Source of the DNA: Streptomyces aureoverticillatus
Lineage (GTDB): Bacteria; Actinomycetota; Actinomycetes; Streptomycetales; Streptomycetaceae
DNA: 64,000 nucleotides
Reading direction: 5' to 3'
Assembly (NCBI RefSeq): GCF_014649395.1
Contig: NZ_BMSY01000002.1
Coordinates: 1-64,000, forward strand
Both the position numbers and the translations under genes were made by a program. This document shows, one piece after another, positions 35,443 to 43,700 of this stretch. Numbering within the stretch: the stretch's first letter is position 1; each line of letters begins with the position of its first letter. A model generated the notes under the pieces. That model saw only the letters and a list, made by a program, of their open reading frames with translations, made no database searches and had not been told where the DNA came from.

Positions 35443-35538
35443 CAGATCACGCCCGGCCCGCGTCACATCCGGCGCAGATCACGCCCGACCCAGGCCACGT
35501 CCGGCGCAGATCACGCCCAACCCGGACCACGCCCGACC
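35443..35538. repeat. 32-bp tandem repeat, about three units
   Basis: Units starting at 35443, 35475 and 35507 share cagatcacgcccg and end in catccggcg or cgtccggcg; the third is truncated and degenerate. The array lies in the 259-bp space upstream of the SCO2400-type gene and beyond the stop of the PucR gene. There is no spacer diversity of the CRISPR kind. Confidence 0.65.
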
Positions 35539-35558
35539 CGGCCCACGCCGGGACCACC

Positions 35559-36938
35559 TCACGCCCGCCCCAGCTCCCCCCGCAGCCTGCGTGCCCGCAG
35601 CACCAGTTCCAGCTCGAAGCGGCGGTCGGGATCGTCCACCTCGTCGCCCCACAGCTCCCTGATCTGGCGCAGCCGGTAGCGCACCGTCTGCGGGTGCACG
35701 CCGAGCCGGGCGGCCACCTCGGGGGCGCCGCCGCGGGTTTCCAGCCAGGCGAGCAGGGTCTGGGCGAGGCGGCGGCCGTGGGCGGGGCCGCAGTGGTCCA
35801 GGGGGGCGAGACAGCGCCGGGACAGGTCCTCGATGAGTTCCTCGGGCTGGAGCAGGACGAGGGCCTCGGTGTGCTCGGTGCAGTACAGGACCTCGCCGGC
35901 GGGCAGCAGTCCGCGCTCCATCAGGGCGACCGCGGCCTCGGCCCAGCGCAGCGACTTGGCGGCGTCGGCGAGCGGCACGGGCGGGCCGATGGCGCCCGAC
36001 CAGCCGGTCATGGCGCGGCGCAGGAGTTCGGGGCGGCCCGCGGCGTCCGGGTCGGGCACGACCATGCGGGGCTGCTCGGCCTCCATGTCGAGCAGCACGC
36101 CCTCGCCGACGGCGGGCGCGACGGCCTCCCGGGCGGGGCGCAGGAGCACGCCGACGGCGACGCGTTCGGGCAGTTGCCAGCCGACGCGGGCGGCCCGCTC
36201 GTCCAGGCCGTTCTCGGCGCCGAGCGCGGAGGCGGCGGACACATCGGGTCGCCGCTCGGAGAGCAGCAGCTCCATGAGTTTGCGCTGCAGCCGCAGGCGT
36301 TCGCCGGCCTGCCGGGCGGCGGCCTCCGCGTAGCCGCGTACCGACTGGTCGACCAGGCCGTCGAGGTACTCGAAGCCGGACTCGGCCAGCTCGTACATGG
36401 CCGGGGGCGGGATCTCGATCTGCTGGCCGATCTCGGCCAGGCGGCGCCAGGCGAGCCGGACGCCGAGGCGGTAGATGGCCTGGAGCGAGTCGAGGCTGCG
36501 GCCGTGCAGGCCCTCGCCGCGGCCGAATTCCTGGAAGACCTCCGGGTGGTAGCGCGGCCGGCCCTCCCGGGTGGCGAGCTGCTGGACGAAGCCCTCCAGG
36601 GCGCGGCGGATGCCGACGAGCGCCATGGGCTCGCCGGAGTCGTCGAGGACGACGGGCAGGCCGGGGTACTCGGCGCGGATCTCGCGCAGGATGTCCTGGG
36701 CGAGGACCGGCACCTCCTCCAGGGCGAGCGCGGCGAACCGGCGCACCTGGAGGGGCGGCACCTCGCGCCAGGCGGAGCGCGACGAGGCGAGGTCCGGGCT
36801 CTCGGCGGCGCCGTCGGCGGCGCTCCCGGCCGCGACGGCCCCGGAGACACCGTCGGGCATGTCTTCGGCCGCGCCGTCGGGCACACCTTCGGAGGCGCTT
36901 TCGGACACGCTTCTCGGGGCGGCGGCCACGTCGGTCAC
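35559..36938 (-). CDS. PucR/CdaR family transcriptional regulator
   Basis: The 459-residue regulator has a C-terminal HTH, VAARLGVHPQTVRYRLRQIR (about residues 415-434), of the same family as FasR. The middle resembles the degenerate GGDEF-like domain (VAVGVLLRPAREAVAPAV). The N-terminal 55 residues are Ala/Glu/Asp-rich and disordered (VPDGAAEDMPDGVSGAVAAG). Its GTG start overlaps the stop of a 50-residue membrane protein gene (GTGA), so the two are translated together. Targets are unknown; the divergent DUF3068 gene is the nearest candidate. Confidence 0.88.
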   Translation of the reverse strand: MTDVAAAPRSVSESASEGVPDGAAEDMPDGVSGAVAAGSAADGAAESPDLASSRSAWREVPPLQVRRFAALALEEVPVLAQDILREIRAEYPGLPVVLDDSGEPMALVGIRRALEGFVQQLATREGRPRYHPEVFQEFGRGEGLHGRSLDSLQAIYRLGVRLAWRRLAEIGQQIEIPPPAMYELAESGFEYLDGLVDQSVRGYAEAAARQAGERLRLQRKLMELLLSERRPDVSAASALGAENGLDERAARVGWQLPERVAVGVLLRPAREAVAPAVGEGVLLDMEAEQPRMVVPDPDAAGRPELLRRAMTGWSGAIGPPVPLADAAKSLRWAEAAVALMERGLLPAGEVLYCTEHTEALVLLQPEELIEDLSRRCLAPLDHCGPAHGRRLAQTLLAWLETRGGAPEVAARLGVHPQTVRYRLRQIRELWGDEVDDPDRRFELELVLRARRLRGELGRA

Positions 36939-37087
36939 TGGTCCCGCTCGGGGGTCTCGTAGTGCACGAGCGGCCGGTTCGGCTGGTCGGGCGTGGCGTT
37001 CAGGAGCGCGACGATGCCGAGCGCGGCGCCCACGGCGAGGGCCGCGGCGACCACGACGGTCAGCGTGGCGGCGAACATTCGGTGCAT
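36935..37087 (-). CDS. Small single-pass membrane protein (50 aa)
   Basis: This short ORF starts MHRMFAATLTVVVAAALAVG and continues with a hydrophobic stretch to about residue 29, then a polar tail ending in VHYETPERDQ. It is one membrane helix with a short outside or inside tail. Its stop TGA overlaps the GTG start of the PucR regulator by 4 nt, which supports it as a real translated gene. It is divergent from the DUF3068 membrane protein. A role in controlling or tethering the regulator is possible but unproven. Confidence 0.7.
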   Translation of the reverse strand: MHRMFAATLTVVVAAALAVGAALGIVALLNATPDQPNRPLVHYETPERDQ

Positions 37088-37156
37088 ACAGGGTCAGCCT
37101 CTCTGCATGGAGGTCGTCCCCACCCCGCTCCGCAGGTGCCCAGTGTCAACAACGCA

Positions 37157-37186
37157 TTGACACTGCGTCAAGGGTCCGCTTAGCGT
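37157..37186 (+). promoter_or_regulatory. Strong consensus promoter upstream of DUF3068
   Basis: TTGACA (37157-37162), an 18-bp spacer and TAGCGT (37181-37186) match the vegetative streptomycete consensus. TTGACA is also the right half of a dyad TGTCAA-N7-TTGACA (37144-37162), a possible operator over the -35. The transcript would have a leader of about 160 nt. Confidence 0.7.
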
Positions 37187-37352
37187 TCGCGACCCATACG
37201 GGTCAGTAACCCCGTGGAAACAGCGCCGCAGCATTTCGGACATTCCGGCGGCAACAGCACCGCAGTAGTCCCCCAACTCGTGGGTAATCCATCACAGTTG
37301 GCCGATCCTCCCCTGTTCGTCCCCTGTTCGTCCTCATGGCAGGAGCGCTCGG

Positions 37353-38387
37353 ATGACGCGCCGCACAGCCTCGCCCTTGTCCCTGGTCCTGCTCGGCCTG
37401 GGCGCCTTTCTGCTTGTCCTGGCGCCGCTGCTGGCCTGGTACGTCGAGCCGCGCGCCAAGCGCACGCCGACCGACGTCGACCAGATCACGGTCTTCCGTG
37501 GCACGGGCAGCTATTTCGACACCGAGAAGATCAAGACCGTGCACGACAAGCGCCTGACCATCACCCGGCAGGTGCGCGGCGACGTCGCCGACAGCGAGAA
37601 GTCGGGCCGGGCGATCTGGGACGTATCGACCTCGATCGACCCCGACAAGTCGCTGCCCGCGGCCGATCCGCATGACTCTCTGCAGTGGACGCTCGAACGC
37701 TGGGTCACCGACCGCAAGACCAACAAGCCCGTGCACTGCTGCGGCGAGAAGCCCTATTTCGAGGGCGAGGTGTACCTGAAGTTCCCCTTCGACGTCGAGA
37801 AGCGCACCTACCTGTGGTGGGACCCCACGCTCGGCGACACCGTGCCGCTGGCCTACCGCGGCAAGAAGAAGATCCAGGGGTACGAGGGCCTCCGCTTCAC
37901 CGGCACCGTGAAGGCCACCAAGACCGGCACCCGGCAGGTGCCGGGCCGCCTGGTCGGCCAGCCCCGGCGCAGCCAGGTCATGGCCGAGGAGTGGTACGCC
38001 AACCACGGCGTCGAACTGGTCGCCGACGAGCGCACGGGCCGGATCATCTTCGCCGCCCTCGGCCCCCGCAAGACATTGCGGGCACCCGGGGGCAAGAAGG
38101 ACGCGACGGTGCTGCTCGACAGCGAGCGCATCGCGTTCACCAAGAAGACCCAGCAGGCCCAGGTGGACCTGGCGGACGACGACAGCTCGCGTCTGAAGCT
38201 GGTGGGCGAGACGTTGCCGCTGGTGTCCGTGGTGGTGGGCGGGGCGCTCGCGCTGCTCGGCGGCGTCCTCGTCGCCCGCGGCCGGGAAGCGGGCACGAAC
38301 GGGACGCGAAGGGATGGTGAAGGACCGGATTCGATGGGTCCACATTCCGATACGTCCCCACATTCCCTGCAACCCACCACGATGTGA
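37353..38387 (+). CDS. DUF3068 domain membrane protein
   Basis: The 344-residue protein is of the PorA-like DUF3068 actinobacterial family with unknown function. The N-terminal helix PLSLVLLGLGAFLLVLAPLL (about 8-27) and a C-terminal helix ETLPLVSVVVGGALALLGGV (about 289-308) bracket a 260-residue extracytoplasmic domain with conserved features: TVFRGTGSYFDTEKIK, HCCGEKPYFEG with a vicinal Cys pair, and LWWDPTLGDTVPLAYRGKK. A Shine-Dalgarno-like GGAGCG precedes the ATG. It is divergent from the PucR pair and 440 bp upstream of the glycan operon on the same strand, so it may be functionally linked to the cell envelope. Confidence 0.88.
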   Translation: MTRRTASPLSLVLLGLGAFLLVLAPLLAWYVEPRAKRTPTDVDQITVFRGTGSYFDTEKIKTVHDKRLTITRQVRGDVADSEKSGRAIWDVSTSIDPDKSLPAADPHDSLQWTLERWVTDRKTNKPVHCCGEKPYFEGEVYLKFPFDVEKRTYLWWDPTLGDTVPLAYRGKKKIQGYEGLRFTGTVKATKTGTRQVPGRLVGQPRRSQVMAEEWYANHGVELVADERTGRIIFAALGPRKTLRAPGGKKDATVLLDSERIAFTKKTQQAQVDLADDDSSRLKLVGETLPLVSVVVGGALALLGGVLVARGREAGTNGTRRDGEGPDSMGPHSDTSPHSLQPTTM

Positions 38388-38827
38388 TGAGACGTCAGGT
38401 CTAAGAAGGGCCGAAATTGTCACCTCGGTGAGTAGCCCCGCCGTTCCTTGCGGCGAAAACTATCCACTCCACCCAGACACAGTCCCCGCACAGTCCCAGC
38501 ACAACGGCCGCGCAAACCGGTCCCCGAGTACCACCCGAGTACCACCCCGCGCACCGTCCGAGCCCCGCCCCGCATCCGCGGCGAACCACCGCGGAACCAG
38601 CACCACCCGCACCACCAGCGCCACCAGATCGCCCGGCACGACCAGCACCACCAGCACCACCAGTGCCACCAGTGCCACCAGTGCCACCAGAACGCCCGGC
38701 ACCACCAGCACGACCGGATCCACCAGCACGACCGGCACCACAGGAACCACCAGCACCACCGGGCCCCACCCCGGGAGCCACCCGTAAGCCCCCACAGTTC
38801 CGCACCCCGAGACGAGTTGGAGCACCC
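38388..38827. repeat. 440-bp leader with CACCAG-type microsatellite
   Basis: No independent gene is convincing here. 38596-38762 is a low-complexity array of ccaccag, accagcacc and gcccggcac units; at 38661-38690 the 9-mer agtgccacc is repeated three times. Units are multiples of 3 nt, and one frame stays open into the glycosyltransferase from a GTG at 38663, giving a Pro-rich stretch (PPVPPVPPERPAPPARP). This is either a repeat-rich leader or an extension of that protein. Confidence 0.65.
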
Positions 38828-40003
38828 ATGCCCCAGCACGTGCCGTCGTCGCTGCGCCCGGTCGCACCGCGGCCCGCGCGACACCTTCCGGCGCTCCCCC
38901 CACAGCCGCGCCGGATCGCCTTCCTTGCCCGCCGCGACCTGGCCAACCCGGCCGCGGGCGGCTCCGAGCTCCTCGTCGACCGCCTGGCCGACGGACTGAC
39001 CGCGCACGGCCACCAGGTCACCCTGCTCTGCGGCGGCCCGGCCGCCTACCGCGACTACCGCGTGGTGTCGGCCGGCGGCGACCTCGGCCACTACCTGCGC
39101 GCCCGGTCGGCGTTCACCCGCCAGATCGGCGACTGCGACCTGCTGGTCGAGGTGTGCAACGGCATGCCCTACCTCGCCCCGCTGTGGCACCGCGGCCCCA
39201 CCCTCTGCCTGGTCAACCACGTCCACACCGAGCTGTGGTCGATGCGCTTCCAGGGCGCCCTCGCCCCGGCCGCGCGCCTCGGGCGGCGCCTTGAGCACTG
39301 GGCGCTGTCGGGCGCGCAGCGCGACAACCTGCTGGTGGCGGTCTCGCCGTCGACGGCGACGGCCCTGCGCGACCTCGGCGTGGACCGCGACCGCATCCGC
39401 GTCGTACACAACGGCGTCGAGGAGCCGGGCCCGCTGCACGAGCGCTCCGACGAACCCCTGTTCCTGGCCATGGGCCGGCTCGTCGAGTACAAGCGCGTCG
39501 ATCTGCTGCTGCGGCTGTGGGAGCGGGTCCGCCCGGTCACCGGCGGCCGCCTGGTGATCGTCGGCGACGGGCCCGAGCGCGAGCGCCTCGAACGGCTCGC
39601 GGGCCCCGGCGTGCAGTTCACCGGCCATGTCTCGGAGGCCGAGAAGCACCGGCTGCTCTGCGAGGCGTGGATGCTCCTGCACCCGTCGGCGGTCGAGGGC
39701 TGGGGCCTGGTCGTCACCGAGGCCGCGGTGCGCGCGACGCCCGCGATCGGCTTCGACGTACCCGGCGTACGCGATTCCATAGCGGACGGTGTGACCGGGC
39801 TGCTCGCGCACGGCGAGAGCTCGTTCGCCGCCGCCTGGTGCACGCTCGCGCTCAGCGCCGAGCGGCGCCGGTCCTTCGGCAAGGCCGCCGCGGAACGCGC
39901 CGCGCGCTTCCGCTGGGCGAACACGGTGCGCCAGTTCCGCGCGGTGGCCGCGGAGGCCGTCGCCGCGTACGAGGCACCGCGGAAGGCGAAGGGATCTGTG
40001 TGA
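38828..40003 (+). CDS. Family 4 (GT-B) glycosyltransferase
   Basis: This retaining glycosyltransferase transfers a nucleotide-activated sugar to an unknown acceptor. The 391-residue product has the N-terminal acceptor domain opening IAFLARRDLANPAAGGSELL with the GGSE motif. The donor-binding domain shows LFLAMGRLVEYKRVDLLLRL, LVIVGDGPERERLE and the EX7E site in AVEGWGLVVTEAAVRATPAI, all classic GT4. There is no signal or membrane helix, so it acts on the cytoplasmic face. ATG 38828 has GGAGC upstream; a GTG at 38663 in frame would add 55 Pro-rich residues. It is the first gene of an operon in which nearly every stop overlaps the next start. Confidence 0.9.
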   Translation: MPQHVPSSLRPVAPRPARHLPALPPQPRRIAFLARRDLANPAAGGSELLVDRLADGLTAHGHQVTLLCGGPAAYRDYRVVSAGGDLGHYLRARSAFTRQIGDCDLLVEVCNGMPYLAPLWHRGPTLCLVNHVHTELWSMRFQGALAPAARLGRRLEHWALSGAQRDNLLVAVSPSTATALRDLGVDRDRIRVVHNGVEEPGPLHERSDEPLFLAMGRLVEYKRVDLLLRLWERVRPVTGGRLVIVGDGPERERLERLAGPGVQFTGHVSEAEKHRLLCEAWMLLHPSAVEGWGLVVTEAAVRATPAIGFDVPGVRDSIADGVTGLLAHGESSFAAAWCTLALSAERRRSFGKAAAERAARFRWANTVRQFRAVAAEAVAAYEAPRKAKGSV

Positions 40004-40719
40004 AAGACCCGTCGCTGCGCCGCTCCGTGACCCTGTTCCGGGCCTTCCTGCGGGAACAGCAGGAGCCCGAGCGGTGCTACGCGCTGCTCGCCAGGGACGC
40101 CGCCGACCAGGTCGAGCGGCACCTTCCGGTCAAGGACCGGGTGGTCGTCGACGTGGGCGGCGGAGGCGGTTACTTCACCGAGGAGTTCCGCAGGCGCGGC
40201 GCGCAGGCCTTCCTCTTCGAGCCGGACCCGGCCGAACTCGGCGCGAAGCCGCCCGAGGGTTCCGTCGTCGCCGACGGCTATCTGCTGCCGCTCGCCGACG
40301 GCGTCGCCGACGTCACGTTCTCCTCGAACGTCCTGGAGCACGTCGACGACCCGGGGACCTTCCTCAGCGAGATGGTGCGCGTCACCCGCCCCGGCGGACT
40401 GATCTATGTGGCGTTCACCAACTGGTACTCCCCGTGGGGCGGCCACGAGTGGGCGCCCTGGCACTACTTCGGCGCCGAGCGGGCCCGCGCCCGCTACGAG
40501 CGCCGCACTGGCAGAACCGCCAAGCACAAGCTCGGCGAGAACCTCTTCGCGCACCACGTCGGACCCACGCTCAGACAGGTGCGGGCCCGCGACGACGTCA
40601 CCGTCGTCTCGGCCCGCTCCCGGTACTGGCCGTTCTGGGCCGAGACGGTGGCGAAGGTACCGGGCGTGCGCGAAGTCGCCACCTGGAACCTCCTCCTCAT
40701 CCTCAGGCGGTATCCATGA
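40000..40719 (+). CDS. Class I SAM-dependent methyltransferase (glycan operon, 1)
   Basis: The 239-residue Methyltransf_11-type enzyme starts at GTG inside the stop of the glycosyltransferase (GTGTGA). Motif I is VVVDVGGGGGYFTEEF (about residues 47-62), followed by AFLFEPDPAEL (motif II acidic residue Glu) and FSSNVLEHVDDPGTFLSEMV (motif III/IV). The C-terminal half (YSPWGGHEWAPWHYFGAERA) is rich in aromatic residues and probably binds the acceptor. Tight coupling to the glycosyltransferase suggests methylation of a sugar or lipid intermediate. The substrate cannot be named. Confidence 0.88.
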   Translation: MKDPSLRRSVTLFRAFLREQQEPERCYALLARDAADQVERHLPVKDRVVVDVGGGGGYFTEEFRRRGAQAFLFEPDPAELGAKPPEGSVVADGYLLPLADGVADVTFSSNVLEHVDDPGTFLSEMVRVTRPGGLIYVAFTNWYSPWGGHEWAPWHYFGAERARARYERRTGRTAKHKLGENLFAHHVGPTLRQVRARDDVTVVSARSRYWPFWAETVAKVPGVREVATWNLLLILRRYP

Positions 40720-43700
40720 CCACCACGGTCCAGTCCCCTCCCCCGGCGGCCCTGAAGCCAACGGCGCCCGCGCCCGAACCCGGGCGCGAGCCGCGCTCAC
40801 GGCGCTGGCTCGCCGGGTTCTGGGCCGTGGTGCTCGTGTGCTTCCTCGCCGTGCAGCCGGGGCGGATGACGTTCGACACCAAGCTCGGTGTCGCCGTCGA
40901 CCCCTGGCAGTTCCTGTCCGACCTCGGCCAGTTGTGGCACGACCGGGGCGGCTTCGGCGGCATCCAGGACCAGTACATCGGCTACGCCTTCCCGATGCTG
41001 CCGTTCTACGCCCTGGCCGACCTCGTACAGCTCCCGGTGTGGCTGGCCGAGCGGCTGTGGATGTCGCTGATCGTCGCCGCCGCCTTCTGGGGCGCGCTGC
41101 GGCTCGCGGAGCGGCTGAACATCGGCAGCCACGGCTCGCGGCTCCTCGGCGCGGTGGTGTACGCGCTGTGGCCGACGTTCACCGTCGTGGTCGGGTCGAC
41201 GTCGGCGGCGGCGCTGCCCGGCGCGTTCCTGCCGTGGGTGCTCATCCCGCTCACCAACCACCGCGTGACCGCGCGGATCGCGGCGTTCCGTTCCGCCCTG
41301 TTCATCCCGTTCATGGGCGGCGTGAACGCGGCGTCGACGCTGGCGTCGCTGCTGCCCGTGGGCCTCTATCTGCTGTCACGGCCGAACGGCCCGCGCAAGC
41401 GCAAGCTGATCACCTGGTGGGTGCCGGGGGTCATCCTGGCCACCGCCTGGTGGGTGGTGCCCTTGCTGCTGCTCGGCATCTACGGCGAGAACTTCCTTCC
41501 GTACGTGGAGAACTCGGCGACCACGACCGGCACCATGTCGGCCACCGAGACGCTGCGCGGCGCCGGTAACTGGGTGGCGTATCTGCACTTCGGCGACGCC
41601 TGGCTGCCCGCCGGGTGGACCGTCGCGACGGCCGTGGTCACCATCGTCGGCTCGGCGCTCGCCGCGGCCCTCGGCCTCGCCGGCCTGGCCCGGCGTGATC
41701 TGCCGGAGCGGCGCTGGCTGGTGCTCACCGTCGTCTCCGTCGCCCTGGTCACCCTCGCCGGGTACGGCGGCGCGTTCGGCGCGCCCTTCCACGGCACCGT
41801 GCAGGACTGGCTGAACGGCTGGCTGGTGCCGTTCCGCAACATCTACAAGTTCCAGACCGGGCTCGCCCTCGCCCTCGCCTTCGGCCTGGCGCATCTGGCG
41901 GGCGTGGCGGTGCGGGCGCGCGGGGCGCGGCCGGTGCGGGGGCGGCGGTACGCCCCGCTGGTGGCGGCCGTCCTGGTGCTGCCGGGGCTGGCGTGGCCGT
42001 ACCTCAACGGCTCGATCCTGCAGCCGGGCTCCTTCCAGAAGCTGCCCAACTACTGGGACGCGACGGCGGACTGGCTGGACAAGTACTCCCCGGACTCGCG
42101 CGCCCTGGTCGTGCCCGCGACCGCGCACGGCATCTACACCTGGGGCTCGCCGATCGACCAGCCCCTCGACGTGCTCGCCGACTCCCGCTGGGCTCAGCGC
42201 GACTACGTGCCGTTCGGCACCAAGGGCAACCGGCGCGCCATGGACGCCGTCGAGCAGGCCCTGATGACCGGCGGCGAAGTCCCCGGTCTGCGCGACTACT
42301 TGACGCGCGCCGGCCTGTACTACGTCGTCGTACGCAACGACCTCGACCCGGACCAGATCGGCCAGGTGCCGACGGCGACCGTCAAGCGCACCCTGGAGCA
42401 GTCCGGGTTCTCGCGGGTCACCGGGTTCGGGCCGCAGGAGACCGGCGGGCGGATCGCCGACGACACGCCGGTGCAGGTGGAGGGCCTCTACCCGCGCCAG
42501 CGCGCGGTGGAGATCTACGCGCCCGGCAAGGGCGCCGAGCGTCCCGGCCAGGCGGGCCTGAAGCCGGTGTCGAACACGGCCGTCGTCAGCGGCGGCCCCG
42601 AGGCGCTGCTTCCGCTGTCCGCCGACCCGGAGATGAAGGACCGGCCCGTCGTCCTGACCGGTGACAACCACCCGGGGCTCGGCTCGCCGCCCGGCCTCCA
42701 GGCCGTCGGTGACGGGCTGCGGCGGGCGGACACCCGCTTCGGCCTGGTCAACACCAACACGTCGTACACGTACACCAAGGACGAGAAGAACGCGCCGGAC
42801 GCGCTCCAGGACGGCGGCGAGAAGCCGCGGCAGATCCTGCCGACCAAGGGCGTCGAGCACCAGACGACGGCCGAGCTGCGCGGCGCCAAGTCGGTGACGG
42901 CCTCTTCCTACGGCAACTGGCTGTTCCACCTGCCGCAGTACGACCCGGTGAACGCCTTCGACGGCAACCCGGACACCGCCTGGACCGAGGGCAATCCGGG
43001 CAGCCCGGACGGCGAGTGGATCAAGGCGGAGTTCCGGAAGAAGACGGCTGTGCCGTCGTCGTTCAAGGTGACGCCGCTGCCGCAGCAGGGCGTGCGGTCC
43101 GCGCCGACGAAGGTGCGGGTGGAGACCGAACAGGGCAGCGCCACCACGTACTTGCAGGCCGACGGCTCGACGCAGCGCGTCAAGGCCAAGGCCGGCGACA
43201 CGAGTTGGGTGAAGCTGACCATCGAGGACGCGCAGGTCGCCCACAAGGGCCTGACCGGCGCCGGGTTCGCGGAGATCAGCATCCCCGGCGTGCAGGTCAC
43301 CAAGCTCCTGAAGATGCCCGCCGACACCGTGGGCAGGGAGGGCGCCGACGCCGAAGCCGACGCCACGACGTACTCGATGCACCGCTCGGCCGACCCCAGC
43401 GGCCTGTCGCCGGTGACCTCCGAGGCCGGACTGCACCGCCGCTTCACCACCACGGGCGACGGCGACTACAAGGTGAAGGCGAGCGCGGTCTCCGTGCCGG
43501 GCTCCGCGTACGACGAGCTCCTCTACAAGGTGGCGCCCGAGCAGCGCCGGAAGATCCTCGCGAGCGCGGACTCGACGTCCGACCTGGGCACCGGGCTCTC
43601 CGCCCGCAACCTCACCGACGGCGACCTGACAACGGCGTGGATCGCCGGTGACCGGCCGGTCATCCATCTGCGCTGGCCCGGCAAGGTGAGCGTCGGCGAG

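Noticed and set aside
35443..35538. Possible CRISPR array
   Set aside because: Units are contiguous 32-mers without unique spacers and there are no cas genes in the window.
37214..37675. 153-codon plus-strand ORF upstream of DUF3068
   Set aside because: It overlaps the start of DUF3068 in another frame and has no domain or ribosome site; the DUF3068 product is well supported.
38314..38787. Thr/Ser-rich ORF across the CACCAG array
   Set aside because: Its sequence is only a translation of the microsatellite and it overlaps the DUF3068 end; there is no ribosome site.
38460..38903. Hydrophobic valine-rich ORF on the minus strand of the microsatellite
   Set aside because: The Val-Leu-Val repeats simply reflect the complement of the CACCAG units; there is no start signal or homology-like motif.
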